NCBI GenBank assembly: GCA_963851295.1
Contig: CAWKOS010000011.1
Span: forward strand, 1 to 64,000
Reading direction: 5' to 3'
Source of the DNA: JAOPZW01 sp963851295
GTDB taxonomy: Bacteria > Actinomycetota > Thermoleophilia > Solirubrobacterales > Solirubrobacteraceae
Length of the DNA: 64,000 nucleotides
Made by a program: the position numbers and the translations under genes. Each line of letters starts with the position of its first letter. The stretch's first letter is position 1. The notes beneath the pieces were generated by a model, which saw only the letters and a program-made list of their open reading frames with translations, did no database searches and had not been told where the DNA came from. Positions 32,140 through 40,254 of this stretch are shown here, piece by piece.

Positions 32140-32899
32140 GTGCGCGTCGTCTCGCTCCACGCGGACGTCCTGGTGGCGACGTCGCGCATGTACCAGACCT
32201 CGTGCACCGCGATCCGCGCCGGCGACGAGGGCTTCGTGATCGACTCGCCCATCTTCCCCGACGAGCTCGAGGTCCTGCCGACCGTCCTCGAGCAGGCGGG
32301 CTTCCCGGTCAGCGGCCTGCTGGCCACCCACGGCGACTGGGACCACGTGCTCGGGCGCCAGGCCTTCCCGGGCGCCGCGCTGGGCGTGGCGGAGACCACC
32401 GCGGCCGCGATGACCGGCGAGCCCGGCGGCGCCCAGCGCGAGCTGCGCGCGTGGGACGAGGAGCACTACGTCGAGCGCGCGCCGCTGAGCCTCGGCCAGG
32501 TCCAGGCGCTGCCGGTCCCCGGTCACGTCGGCCTGGGCGGGCACGAGCTGGAGCTCCATCCCGCCGACGGGCACACCGCGGACGGCATGGCGATCTGGGC
32601 GCCGTGGGCGCGCGTGCTCGTGTGCGGCGACTACCTCTCGCCCGTCGAGATCCCGATGGATCTCGCCCAGCGGCTCGCACGACGCCTACCTCGCCACCCT
32701 CGAGCGCCTGCGGCCGCTCGTCGAGCAGGCCGACTGGGTGGTTCCCGGCCACGGCCCGGCGATCGACGGCGCCCGCGCGCTCGCGATCCTCCGCGAGGAC
32801 GTGCGCTACCTGACCGCGTGGGAGCTGCCGCTCACGCGGCGGACCGCCGCTCAGCGGGCGATCGACGCGGAGAACCGGGAGCGCGTCGGAGCTCCCTGA
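32140..32899 (+). pseudogene. Metallo-beta-lactamase-fold hydrolase, split by a one-base frameshift
   Basis: From GTG 32140 (GAGAGG upstream) the frame encodes VLVATSRMYQTSCTAIRAGDEGFVIDSPIFPDEL and the metal motif THGDWDHVLG (HxxxDH form). Metal ligands H in PADGHTADG and D in VCGDYLSP follow, up to VEIPM. The conserved continuation ISPSGSHDAYLATLERLRPLVEQADWVVPGHGPAIDG lies in another frame; removing one G at 32657-32659 restores it and gives about 252 residues. The last ligand H is in VPGHGP. All metal ligands are present, so the protein is probably functional and the break a sequencing indel. Overlaps the convergent membrane-protein gene by 68 bp. Confidence 0.83.
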
Positions 32900-33278
32900 A
32901 GCCGACGAAGCCGAGGTACGCCGCGGCGGCCACCTCGGCCAGCATCACGACCCACGACAGCGCGTCGGCGTGGATCTCGAAGTACGAGTCGCTGAAGGCG
33001 CTCCAGTGCGGCGCGACGTGGCTGGCCACGACCCCGAGCGCGCTCCAGGTTCCGACGACGGCGGCCCACAGCGGCGCGCGCGGGTGGTGCAGCAGCGCGA
33101 GCACCAGGGTGAGGACGGCGAGCGCGGAGAGGACGGTGCCGCCCGCGAGCACCTCGGTGGCGAGGCCCCCGGTGCCCTGGCGCAAGTGGTCGAGCGTGTG
33201 GAGGGCGTTGGCGGCGACGAAGGCGGCGGCGGCGAGGCCGAGCGCATCGAGGCGGCGCGTGTCGAGGGGGCGAGACAT
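32832..33278 (-). CDS. Small integral membrane protein, four helices
   Basis: 148 residues with four predicted membrane helices: about 12-27 (ALGLAAAAFVAANALH), 42-62 (VLAGGTVLSALAVLTLVLALL), 68-90 (PLWAAVVGTWSALGVVASHVAP) and 105-125 (ALSWVVMLAEVAAAAYLGFV). Internal His residues near helices 1 and 3 (LHTLDHLRQG, SHVAPHW) are notable and could bind metal or haem. Family unknown to me. It is divergent from a TetR regulator across a 42-bp gap carrying palindromic operators, so it is the likely target of that regulator. Confidence 0.8.
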   Translation of the reverse strand: MSRPLDTRRLDALGLAAAAFVAANALHTLDHLRQGTGGLATEVLAGGTVLSALAVLTLVLALLHHPRAPLWAAVVGTWSALGVVASHVAPHWSAFSDSYFEIHADALSWVVMLAEVAAAAYLGFVGFRELRRAPGSPRRSPAERRSAA

Positions 33279-33294
33279 CGTCCGAGCAAGCTAA

Positions 33295-33332
33295 CCTAAC
33301 GAGCGTTAGGAACTTACCTAGTGGCCGTTAGG
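33295..33332. promoter_or_regulatory. Tandem palindromic operators for the TetR regulator
   Basis: CCTAACGAGCGTTAGG (33295-33310) is a perfect inverted repeat of 7 bp around AG. A second, weaker copy CCTAGTGGCCGTTAGG (33317-33332) has its centre 22 bp away, two helical turns, on the same DNA face. The second box includes the TetR GTG start codon (33321). Such paired sites fit cooperative binding of two TetR dimers and joint control of the regulator and the divergent membrane protein. Confidence 0.7.
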
Positions 33333-33938
33333 TTGTCAAAGCAGGAGCGCCGCGAGGTCATCGAGCGCGCCGCCGCCGAGGTCTTCGCCGAGCGCGGCTA
33401 CCGCGGCGCGGCGATGGACGAGATCGCCCGCCGCGCCGGGATCTCGGCGCCCGTCGTCTACGACCACTTCGCGTCCAAGCAGGAGCTCCACGTGCGCCTG
33501 CTCGAGCGCCACTACGCCGAGCTGCGCGAGGTCTGGCGCGAGTACCTGGCGGGCAACGAGCCGGTCGACCAGCGGATGCCGCGCGCCTTCGACGCATGGT
33601 TCGCCTACCTCGAGGAGCACCCGTACGCGGCGCGGCTGCTCTTCGCCGACACCACCGGCGACCCCGAGGTCGCCGCCCGCCACCGCAAGATCCAGGAGCG
33701 CAGCCGCGCGCTGTCGCTGCCGTTCCTGGCCCGCGAGCCCGGCGCCGAGCGGATCGGCGGCGTCGACCCCGAGTCGATCGAGATGGCGTGGGAGGTCTTC
33801 CGCGCGGTGCTGCAGGGCCTCGCGCTGTGGTGGAACGAGCACCCCGACGTCCCGCGCGAGCGGCTCGTCGCCACGGCGATGAACGCCCTCTGGCTCGGCT
33901 TCGACCGGGTGCGCGGCGGCGAGCGCTGGGAGCCCTAG
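33321..33938 (+). CDS. TetR-family transcriptional regulator
   Basis: 205 residues from GTG 33321. The N-terminal helix-turn-helix is LSKQERREVIERAAAEVFAERGYRGAAMDEIARRAGISAPVVYDHFASKQEL. The C-terminal all-helical ligand domain (about 65-200) contains WFAYLEEHPYAARLLFADTTGDPEV. The start lies inside the second operator box, so the transcript is likely leaderless or nearly so and the protein autoregulated. Ligand unknown. The stop overlaps that of the convergent ECF sigma gene by 4 bp. Confidence 0.92.
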   Translation: MAVRLSKQERREVIERAAAEVFAERGYRGAAMDEIARRAGISAPVVYDHFASKQELHVRLLERHYAELREVWREYLAGNEPVDQRMPRAFDAWFAYLEEHPYAARLLFADTTGDPEVAARHRKIQERSRALSLPFLAREPGAERIGGVDPESIEMAWEVFRAVLQGLALWWNEHPDVPRERLVATAMNALWLGFDRVRGGERWEP

Positions 33939-34954
33939 TCGAGCGGGAGGATGCGCGGCAGGCCGAAGTGCGCCAGCACGCCGGTGTCGCCGAACCGCGT
34001 CAGCGACGCGATCCGATCGCCCGCGAGCGTCAGCACCAGCAGCCCGCCCGCCCGCGCGACCGGCGCGTTGGGGTCGGGAAGGTAGTAGCCGAAGGCGGGC
34101 TGGGCGTTGGCGCGGGTGGGCACGAGCCGCACGCCGCGGCGCTCGCGCCAGAAGGTGAGGTGCTCGAGGAAGCCGGCGATCGCCTCGGGCCCCTGGTAGG
34201 CCCACGGCTCGGGCGGCATCGTCAGCCACGCGTCGTCGGTGAGCAGCTCGACGACCTGCGCGACGTCGCCGCCCTCGAAGGCATCGGCGAAGCGCCCGAG
34301 CACCGCGCGCTCGCGCGGCGACCGGGGAAGCGGCGCCCCCTCGCGTCCCGTCGCCGGGAGCCGCTCGTCGAGCGCCTGGCGCGCGCGCTGCAGCGCGCTG
34401 TTGACCGACGCCTCGCTCGCCTCGAGCATCGCGGCGACCTCGGCGGCGCGATAGCCGAGCACGTCGCGCAGCACGAGCACCGCGCGCTGGCGCGGCGGCA
34501 GGTGCTGCAGCGCGGTCACGAAGCCCAGCCCGACCGCCTCGCGCATCTCGTAGCGCGCCTCGGGCCCCGGGGCGGCGTCGGCGACGCCGTCGAGGAGGAC
34601 GTCGGGATACGGCTCCAGCCAGACGGGCTCCGACATCCGCGTCGGGCGCGGCGGGTCCAAGTGGCTCACGTGCGTGCTCGGCCGGCGGCCGCCGTCGCGC
34701 AGCGCGTTGAGGCTGCGGTTGGTCGCGATGCGGTACAGCCACGCCCGCAGCGAGGCGCGCTCCTCGAAGCGGTCCAGGCCGCGCCAGGCCGCCAGCAGCG
34801 TCTCCTGGAGCAGATCCTCGGCGTCCTGCACCGAGCCGACGATCCGGTAGCAGTGCAGCTGCAGCTCGCGGCGGTACGGATCCGTGATCTCACGGAAGGC
34901 CTCCTCGTCGCCCGCGCGTGCGCGCGTGAGGGTGTGCTCGGTCACGCAGGTCAA
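33935..34954 (-). CDS. ECF sigma factor with C-terminal SnoaL-like domain
   Basis: 339 residues. Region 2 (about 20-85: REITDPYRRELQLHCYRIVGSVQDAEDLLQETLLAAWRGLDRF, then LRAWLYRIATNRSLNALRD) and region 4 (about 140-195: LPPRQRAVLVLRDVLGYRAAEVAAMLEASEASVNSALQRARQAL) are complete. A NTF2/SnoaL-like domain follows (about 210-330: RFADAFEGGDVAQVVELLTDDAWLTMPPEPWAYQGPEAIAGFLE). In such ECF groups the SnoaL domain is thought to control activity in place of a separate anti-sigma factor. Closest in style to the SigX5/TIGR02960 group. Trigger unknown. Confidence 0.9.
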   Translation of the reverse strand: MTCVTEHTLTRARAGDEEAFREITDPYRRELQLHCYRIVGSVQDAEDLLQETLLAAWRGLDRFEERASLRAWLYRIATNRSLNALRDGGRRPSTHVSHLDPPRPTRMSEPVWLEPYPDVLLDGVADAAPGPEARYEMREAVGLGFVTALQHLPPRQRAVLVLRDVLGYRAAEVAAMLEASEASVNSALQRARQALDERLPATGREGAPLPRSPRERAVLGRFADAFEGGDVAQVVELLTDDAWLTMPPEPWAYQGPEAIAGFLEHLTFWRERRGVRLVPTRANAQPAFGYYLPDPNAPVARAGGLLVLTLAGDRIASLTRFGDTGVLAHFGLPRILPLD

Positions 34955-35006
34955 GACACCGGTCGTCGCCGAAAGTCATCGCTCGCACAGCCGGGCGGCG
35001 GCGGCT

Positions 35007-35075
35007 GTCGGGTCGCGGCGCGGCCGGCGGTCGGGTCGCGGCGCGGCCGGCGCTCAGTTCGCGGCGCGGCCGGTG
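35007..35075. repeat. Three 23-bp tandem repeats upstream of an exporter gene
   Basis: Two perfect copies of a 23-bp unit beginning GTCGGGTCGCGGCGCGGCCG (35007-35029 and 35030-35052) are followed by a diverged third (35053-35075, GTCGGG changed to CTCAGT). The array ends 11 bp before the MFS start and fills most of its upstream region. Copy-number change here could tune spacing or expression; alternatively it is a neutral slippage product. Confidence 0.75.
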
Positions 35076-35086
35076 TCTCAACCACC

Positions 35087-36499
35087 ATGACTTCGAACGC
35101 AACGCAGAGGTGGGTCCTCGTCCTCGCCTCCGTCTCGTCCTTCATGGTCGCGCTCGACACGCTCGTCGTCTCGACCGCGCTGAGCACGATCCGGCTCGAC
35201 CTCGGCGCCTCCATCGAGCAGCTCGAGTGGACGGTCAACGCCTACAACCTGAGCTTCGCCGTGCTCCTCATGACCGCCGCCGCGCTCGGCGACCGCTTCG
35301 GGCGCCGGCGGCTCTTCGCCACGGGCCTCGGGCTCTTCGCGCTCGCCTCGGCGGCGTGCGCGCTGTCGGGCAGCGTCGGCGCCCTGATCGCCGCGCGCGC
35401 CGCGCAGGGCGTCGGCGCCGCGCTGGTGACGACGCTCGCCCTCGCCCTCGTCGGCGCCGCCTTCCCACCCGAGCGCCGCGGCGCGGCGATGGGGATCTTC
35501 GGCGCCATCACCGGCCTGGCCGTCGCGAGCGGTCCCGTGGTCGGCGGCGCCGTCGCCCAGGGGATCGATTGGGAGTGGATCTTCTGGATCAACGTCCCGA
35601 TCGGGCTGCTGGCGATCCCGCTCGTCCTGCGCCGCGTCCCCGAGAGCCGCGGCCCCGAGGGGGGCCTCGACATCCCCGGCCTGGCGCTCGTGACGGGCGG
35701 CGCCTTGGGCATCGTGTGGGGCCTCGTGCGCAGCAACCAGTCGGGCTGGGGGAGCGCCGAGGTCGTCGGCGCGCTCGCCGGCGGGGCGCTGCTGGTCGCC
35801 GCCTTCGTCGCCTGGGAGCTGCGTGCCCGCGAGCCGATGCTCCCGATGGGGCTGTTCCGCTCGCGCGCGTTCTCGGCGACCAACGCCGCGAGCTTCTTCA
35901 CCTTCGCCTCGCTCTTCGGCGCCGTCTTCTTCTTCGCGCAGTTCCTGCAGAGCGTGCTGCACTACGGCCCGCTCTCCGCCGGCCTGCGGCTGCTGCCGTG
36001 GACGATCACCCTGTTCGTCTGCGCCCCGATCGCCGGCACGCTGGCCGACCGCATCGGCGAGCGACCCTTCCTGACCGCCGGGCTGCTGCTGCAGGCGGTG
36101 GGCATGGGCTGGGTCGCGCTGATCGCCGATCCCGGCATGGCCTACGGCGAGATGATCGCCCCGCTCGTGATCGCGGGCTGCGGCGTGTCGATGGCGATCC
36201 CGACGGGCCAGAGCGCGGTCGTCAACGCCGTCCCCGAGGACGCCATCGGCAAGGCCGCCGGGACGAGCAGCATGATGCGCCAGCTCGGCGGCGTGTTCGG
36301 GATCGCCGTCCTCGTCGCCGTCTTCGCGGGCGCCGGAAGCTACGCCTCGCCCCAGGCCTTCACCGACGGCTTCGCGCCCGCGATCGCCGTGTCGGCGGCG
36401 CTGTCGCTGGCGGGCGCCGCGGCGGCCGCGCTGCTGCCGCGCAAGCGGGCGGCGAGCGCGCCGGCGGCGGTGCCCGCTGCGGCCGACGCGGGCGGCTAG
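35087..36499 (+). CDS. MFS multidrug exporter, DHA2 (EmrB/QacA) family
   Basis: 470 residues with about 14 membrane helices. DHA2 signatures: SFMVALDTLVVSTALSTIRLDLGAS in helix 1, WTVNAYNLSFAVLLMTAAALGDRFGRRRLF (motif A), RAAQGVGAALVTTLALALVGAAFPPERRGAAMG and the motif C region GLAVASGPVVGGAV. A membrane-embedded Asp in helix 1 (ALDTL) is the usual proton-coupling residue. Proton-driven export of hydrophobic drugs is expected. No regulator is directly divergent; the ECF sigma starts 132 bp away on the other strand. Confidence 0.93.
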   Translation: MTSNATQRWVLVLASVSSFMVALDTLVVSTALSTIRLDLGASIEQLEWTVNAYNLSFAVLLMTAAALGDRFGRRRLFATGLGLFALASAACALSGSVGALIAARAAQGVGAALVTTLALALVGAAFPPERRGAAMGIFGAITGLAVASGPVVGGAVAQGIDWEWIFWINVPIGLLAIPLVLRRVPESRGPEGGLDIPGLALVTGGALGIVWGLVRSNQSGWGSAEVVGALAGGALLVAAFVAWELRAREPMLPMGLFRSRAFSATNAASFFTFASLFGAVFFFAQFLQSVLHYGPLSAGLRLLPWTITLFVCAPIAGTLADRIGERPFLTAGLLLQAVGMGWVALIADPGMAYGEMIAPLVIAGCGVSMAIPTGQSAVVNAVPEDAIGKAAGTSSMMRQLGGVFGIAVLVAVFAGAGSYASPQAFTDGFAPAIAVSAALSLAGAAAAALLPRKRAASAPAAVPAAADAGG

Positions 36500-36625
36500 C
36501 AGCTAGCTGGCTGCCGCGTCGCTCAGGCCGCTTGATCCGCGCCGCCTGGCGGTGTTCTCCAATGGGCGTTCGTGGTCGCGAAGGCTCACCGAGGGAGGAG
36601 AGCGCCCGCGGCGCCCGGGTCAGCG

Positions 36626-36676
36626 CGAACATTTGCGAGTTGGCGTCGGAAACCGAAGCCAACTCGCACACGTTCG
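36626..36676. terminator. Large near-perfect inverted repeat between convergent genes
   Basis: The arms are CGAAC (36626-36630) with GTTCG (36672-36676), GCGAGTTGGC (36635-36644) with GCCAACTCGC (36658-36667), and an apical TCGG-AAA-CCGA, with small symmetric internal loops. It lies between the MFS stop at 36499 and the GNAT stop at 36699, a suitable place for a bidirectional terminator. No T-tract is present on either strand. The rest of 36500-36698 holds nothing else that I recognise. Confidence 0.6.
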
Positions 36677-36698
36677 TGCGAAGGGCGGGGAACTACAG

Positions 36699-37217
36699 CT
36701 AGCCGTCCAGCCGCAGCCGCAGGAACAGCGCGCGCCCGCCCTCGTAGGCGTCGTTGTCGAAGCCTGCCCCGCGATAGAGGGCGAGGGCGGGCTCGTTGCT
36801 CTCCGCGGCGTCGAGCTCGATGCGCCGGCACTCGCGGGCGCGGGCGCGCGCGACGGCCGCCTGCACGAGCGCCCGGCCCAGGCCGGCGCGCCGCGCCGCG
36901 GGGTCGACGAACAGGTCCTCGAGCAGGCAGTCCCAGCCCGCGCGCCACACGGCCCAGCGATAGCGCAGCTGGACGACCCCGGCGGCGGGCACGCCGCGCC
37001 CCGCCGCGCCGAGGAGGTACTCCGTCGCAGGGTCGTCGATCAGGCGCTCGACGCCGGCGAGAAAGGCGTTGTCGGAGGGCCAGTCGAGGCCGAGGTGGTC
37101 GCGGAAGGCGACGAGCAGCCGGGCGACCTCCTCGGCCTCGTGGCGCTCGGCGCGCCAGACGTGGGCGCCGTCGTGGGTGCTCTGCGGGGTGCCGTCTGGC
37201 GGCGCGGGATGGTCCAT
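36699..37217 (-). CDS. GNAT-family N-acetyltransferase
   Basis: 172 residues. The GNAT core is at about 20-165, with LLEDLFVDPAARRAGLGRALVQAAVARARA carrying the acetyl-CoA-binding R-x-x-G-x-G/A motif (RRAGLGRAL), then CRRIELDAAESNEPALALYRGAGF, the typical motif B. Substrate unknown. Divergent from a secreted-protein gene 43 bp away. Confidence 0.9.
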   Translation of the reverse strand: MDHPAPPDGTPQSTHDGAHVWRAERHEAEEVARLLVAFRDHLGLDWPSDNAFLAGVERLIDDPATEYLLGAAGRGVPAAGVVQLRYRWAVWRAGWDCLLEDLFVDPAARRAGLGRALVQAAVARARARECRRIELDAAESNEPALALYRGAGFDNDAYEGGRALFLRLRLDG

Positions 37218-37260
37218 TGTGGTTTTGTGCCCGGTTCGGGGGGAGAGGGTTCAAGCGTAC

Positions 37261-38229
37261 GTGGCCGATTCGCGCCCATCACCCGAGGTCATCCGCCGGC
37301 GGCGCCTGGCCGCGCTCGGCGCCGTCGCGGCCGCCGCGGCGCTTGCCGGCGCCGCGGTCGGCGCGGGCGACCGCAGTCGCGGCGACACCTCCGCGGCTCC
37401 CGACACGGGCGCCGGCGCCAAGGCGCGGCAGACGCCGCCCAAGCCCGGGCAGCTCCCGCTCGGCGGGACGACGATCTTCCCGCGCTTCCGCGTCGTCGCC
37501 TTCTACGGCGCTCCGCAGAGCCGCGAGCTCGGCGCCCTGGGCATCGGCTCGCCCGACCACGCCGTGCGCCGGTTGGCCGCACAGGCCAAGCCCTACGCCA
37601 AGCCGACGCGACCCGTGATGCTCGCGCTCGAGCTGCTGGCCGACGTCGCCAACCGCGACCCGGGGACCGACGGGCTGTACCGCACGCGCCAGCCGCCGTC
37701 GGTGATCCGCCGCTACCTGGCCGCCGCGCGGCGCGCCAAGGCGCTGCTGGTGCTCGACATCCAGCCCGGCCACGCCGACTTCCTCACCGAGACGCGCCAC
37801 CTCGACCGCTGGCTGAAGGAGCCCGACGTCGGTCTCGCGCTCGACCCCGAGTGGCACACGCCCGGCGCCGTGCCCGGGACGCGGATCGGCTCCGTCGACG
37901 CCGACGACGTCAACGCCGTCGCGCGCCACGTCGCGGCGATCGTGCGCGAGAACGCGCTCCCCGAGAAGCTCTTCGTCGTCCACCAGTTCACGCCGAACAT
38001 GATCGCCGGCAAGGAGCGCGTGGTGCAGCCGCCGGGGCTGGCGGTGACGATGAACGTCGACGGCTTCGGCGACCGCCCCAACAAGGTCGCCAAGTATCGG
38101 CAGTTCACCCACGACGGCACCCGCTTCCGCCGCGGCTACAAGCTCTTCTACGAGGAGGACACGAACCTCATGACGCCGCGCTCGGTGCTCGCGCTGCAGC
38201 CGCGCCCCGACTTCGTCGTCTACGAGTGA
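37261..38229 (+). CDS. Secreted or lipid-side TIM-barrel-like protein of unknown function
   Basis: 322 residues from GTG 37261 (GGAGAGGG upstream). The N-terminus has a twin-Arg-like RRRR followed by a hydrophobic stretch (LAALGAVAAAAALAGAAVGAG), indicating export, possibly by Tat. The mature part has repeated beta-alpha segments with conserved-looking acidic stretches: RVVAFYGAPQSRELGALG, VMLALELLADVANRD, ALLVLDIQPGHADFL, VGLALDPEWH, LFVVHQFTPNMI and VTMNVDGFGD. This is reminiscent of glycoside-hydrolase-like barrels in which D/E at strand ends are catalytic. Related hypothetical proteins are common in actinobacteria, as far as I recall. No function is assigned. Confidence 0.72.
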   Translation: MADSRPSPEVIRRRRLAALGAVAAAAALAGAAVGAGDRSRGDTSAAPDTGAGAKARQTPPKPGQLPLGGTTIFPRFRVVAFYGAPQSRELGALGIGSPDHAVRRLAAQAKPYAKPTRPVMLALELLADVANRDPGTDGLYRTRQPPSVIRRYLAAARRAKALLVLDIQPGHADFLTETRHLDRWLKEPDVGLALDPEWHTPGAVPGTRIGSVDADDVNAVARHVAAIVRENALPEKLFVVHQFTPNMIAGKERVVQPPGLAVTMNVDGFGDRPNKVAKYRQFTHDGTRFRRGYKLFYEEDTNLMTPRSVLALQPRPDFVVYE

Positions 38230-40157
38230 AGCGGCCCCACGGTCGCGAGCAGCGGGTGCTCGAACGAGCGCCCGTAGCGCTCTCCGACGTTCCCCTGGTC
38301 GCCGGGCAGCATCACGAGCGTCCAGTCGCTGACGATCTCGGTCGTCGGGACCGTCTGGCGGGCGTTGTCGGAGTCGGCGAGGAAGAGCAGATGCAGGCCG
38401 TGGGTGGCGATCGAGCCCTGGAAGAAGCGGTCGCTGCCGTCGGGCAGGCCGTCCTCGGGGTGCCAGCAGCGCCGCGGGCTGCCGTCCGAGGACGTGCGCG
38501 GCTCGTCGCCGGAGCGCAGCGCGACCTTCGGCCCGGGGTCGGCGCCGGTGCCGTCGTCGAAGCACGAGTCGTCGCGGTAGTAGGGCACCGCCGCCACCGA
38601 CTGCGCGAGGCCGCCCGGCGTCGCGGCGTCGGGCGCCGTGGAGATGCGGTCGACGATCGTGCCGCCGGGGCCGGCGACCTCCGACCAGCCCAGCGCCGCG
38701 TTGGCCTGCGCGAAGGCCGGGTCGCCCGGGTCGATGCTCAGGTGGTAGGGGCTGACCGCGCAGAACCCGGTCGCCTGCACGAGCGAGCGGTAGCCCTGGT
38801 CGGTCGCGCTCGTGTCGTCGGCGTCGTAGTTGGGGTTGCACGGGTCGTCGAGGTTGCCGAAGGCCTCGTCGTTGCGCCCGTCGACGGCCACGCCGCCGGG
38901 GTTGTTCGCGTTGTAGAAGCGTGTGACGCGGCCCGCGTTGAAGTCCCACTGCGCGTAGATGCCGTCGAGCGGCGGGATGACGTGTACGCGCAGCCACGTG
39001 CGTTGGCGGACCTCGTCGCGGTAGAAGGTCTCGCGGCGCACGACGTTGGTGCCCGAGTCGGCGCCCCACGTCTCGCGGATCGCGCGCACGGGACCGACGC
39101 GCTCGCCCAGCAGCGTCGAGGAGCCGCCCCAGTTGGTGTCCTCCTCCTCGAAGCCGCAGCACGGCGTCTGTGAGCCCGGGTCCTGGGCGAAGGCGCGCGC
39201 CTTGAAGCGATCGACGAGGTCCGGGCCGTAGGCCCAGTCGTCGCCGGGCGAGACCTGGATGGCGGTCATCAGCCAGCGCCCGTCGTAGCGGAAGCGGTAG
39301 CGCGGCGTGGTCACCGTCGCCGTGTCGAGGGGCCGCCGCCGGCCGGTGCCGATGACGTTGCCCTGCGCGTCGCAGTAGGGGCCGACCTTGGCGTTGCCGT
39401 AGTCGGAGTACGTCGACTGCGAGAGGGCGAAGCGATCGGCGTCGGGGTCGCGGTCGTAGCGCACGTACCCGTTGGCCGCGTCGAAGGCGGGCGCGGGGCC
39501 GCCGGGCGCCGCGCGCATCACATAGACGTAGCGCTTCGGCGCGCCCGGCACCGTGGGATCGGCGATCGCGACCTCGCGTGCGCCGTCGATGCCCACCGGC
39601 AGCGGCGTCCCGGCGGGCGCGCGGTCGCCGGCGTCGCGCGCCATGAAGGCGAGCTCGTCGTTGGCGTCGAGGCCCTTCACGGGATCGGTCGCCACCGCCG
39701 AGGCCGGCTGCGCGACGCACTCGCCATCGCTCCAGCGAAAGCCCTCGCGGTCATAGGCGTAGGTCGTGTGCTGGTCCTCTCCGGAATAGGGCGAGAAGCC
39801 CGACGCGCTGTTGTCGAGGTAGCGCGTGAAGACCTCGTCGACCTGGAAGGGGATCTGGCGGAACCCGCCCGGCTCGTAGCGGTAGCCGAGCAGCCGGTCG
39901 GTCGGCGTGCCCGAGGGCTGCAGCGGCGCGGTGTCGAGCGCGGGGTCGGCGTAGTGGTTGTGCGGGTCGGCGCCGGGGTCGACCAGGTCCATCAGCGGCG
40001 GGCGGACGGCCTGGTTGGCGGGCACCGACCAGTCGCCGAGCTGCGCCCCGGTGAGGACCACGGGCTCCTGCTCGCGCGCCGGGGCGTCCGCGGCGCTCGC
40101 GGCGGCGGGAACGGCGACGAGCACGGCGGCGGCGAGGGCAGCGGCGGCGGAGCGCAT
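38220..40157 (-). CDS. Large secreted protein of unknown function
   Basis: 645 residues with a clear signal peptide (MRSAAAALAAAVLVAVPAAASAADA). The mature protein is acidic, with many Asp/Tyr/Asn residues and few Cys. Recognisable stretches include GYRYEPGGFRQIPFQVDEVFTRYLD, DANDELAFMARDAGD, TPCCGFEEEDTNWGGSS, FYNANNPGGVAVDGRNDEAFGNLDD and a Cys pair near YYRDDSCFDDG...RRCWHPEDG. The early 'PFQVDEV / DELAFMARDAG' segment recalls a domain seen in secreted, probably carbohydrate-active or calcium-binding bacterial proteins, but I cannot name it. Divergent from the subtilase across about 97 bp and convergent (10-bp overlap) with the preceding gene. Confidence 0.78.
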   Translation of the reverse strand: MRSAAAALAAAVLVAVPAAASAADAPAREQEPVVLTGAQLGDWSVPANQAVRPPLMDLVDPGADPHNHYADPALDTAPLQPSGTPTDRLLGYRYEPGGFRQIPFQVDEVFTRYLDNSASGFSPYSGEDQHTTYAYDREGFRWSDGECVAQPASAVATDPVKGLDANDELAFMARDAGDRAPAGTPLPVGIDGAREVAIADPTVPGAPKRYVYVMRAAPGGPAPAFDAANGYVRYDRDPDADRFALSQSTYSDYGNAKVGPYCDAQGNVIGTGRRRPLDTATVTTPRYRFRYDGRWLMTAIQVSPGDDWAYGPDLVDRFKARAFAQDPGSQTPCCGFEEEDTNWGGSSTLLGERVGPVRAIRETWGADSGTNVVRRETFYRDEVRQRTWLRVHVIPPLDGIYAQWDFNAGRVTRFYNANNPGGVAVDGRNDEAFGNLDDPCNPNYDADDTSATDQGYRSLVQATGFCAVSPYHLSIDPGDPAFAQANAALGWSEVAGPGGTIVDRISTAPDAATPGGLAQSVAAVPYYRDDSCFDDGTGADPGPKVALRSGDEPRTSSDGSPRRCWHPEDGLPDGSDRFFQGSIATHGLHLLFLADSDNARQTVPTTEIVSDWTLVMLPGDQGNVGERYGRSFEHPLLATVGPLHS

Positions 40158-40254
40158 GAGCGTTGAAACGCCAAGGGCTTCACAGACTTGCGCAGGCTGC
40201 CGATACCGTTGGTGGGATCGTTGCCGCCGTCCGTCGCCCGCGCGGTTTGGACGC

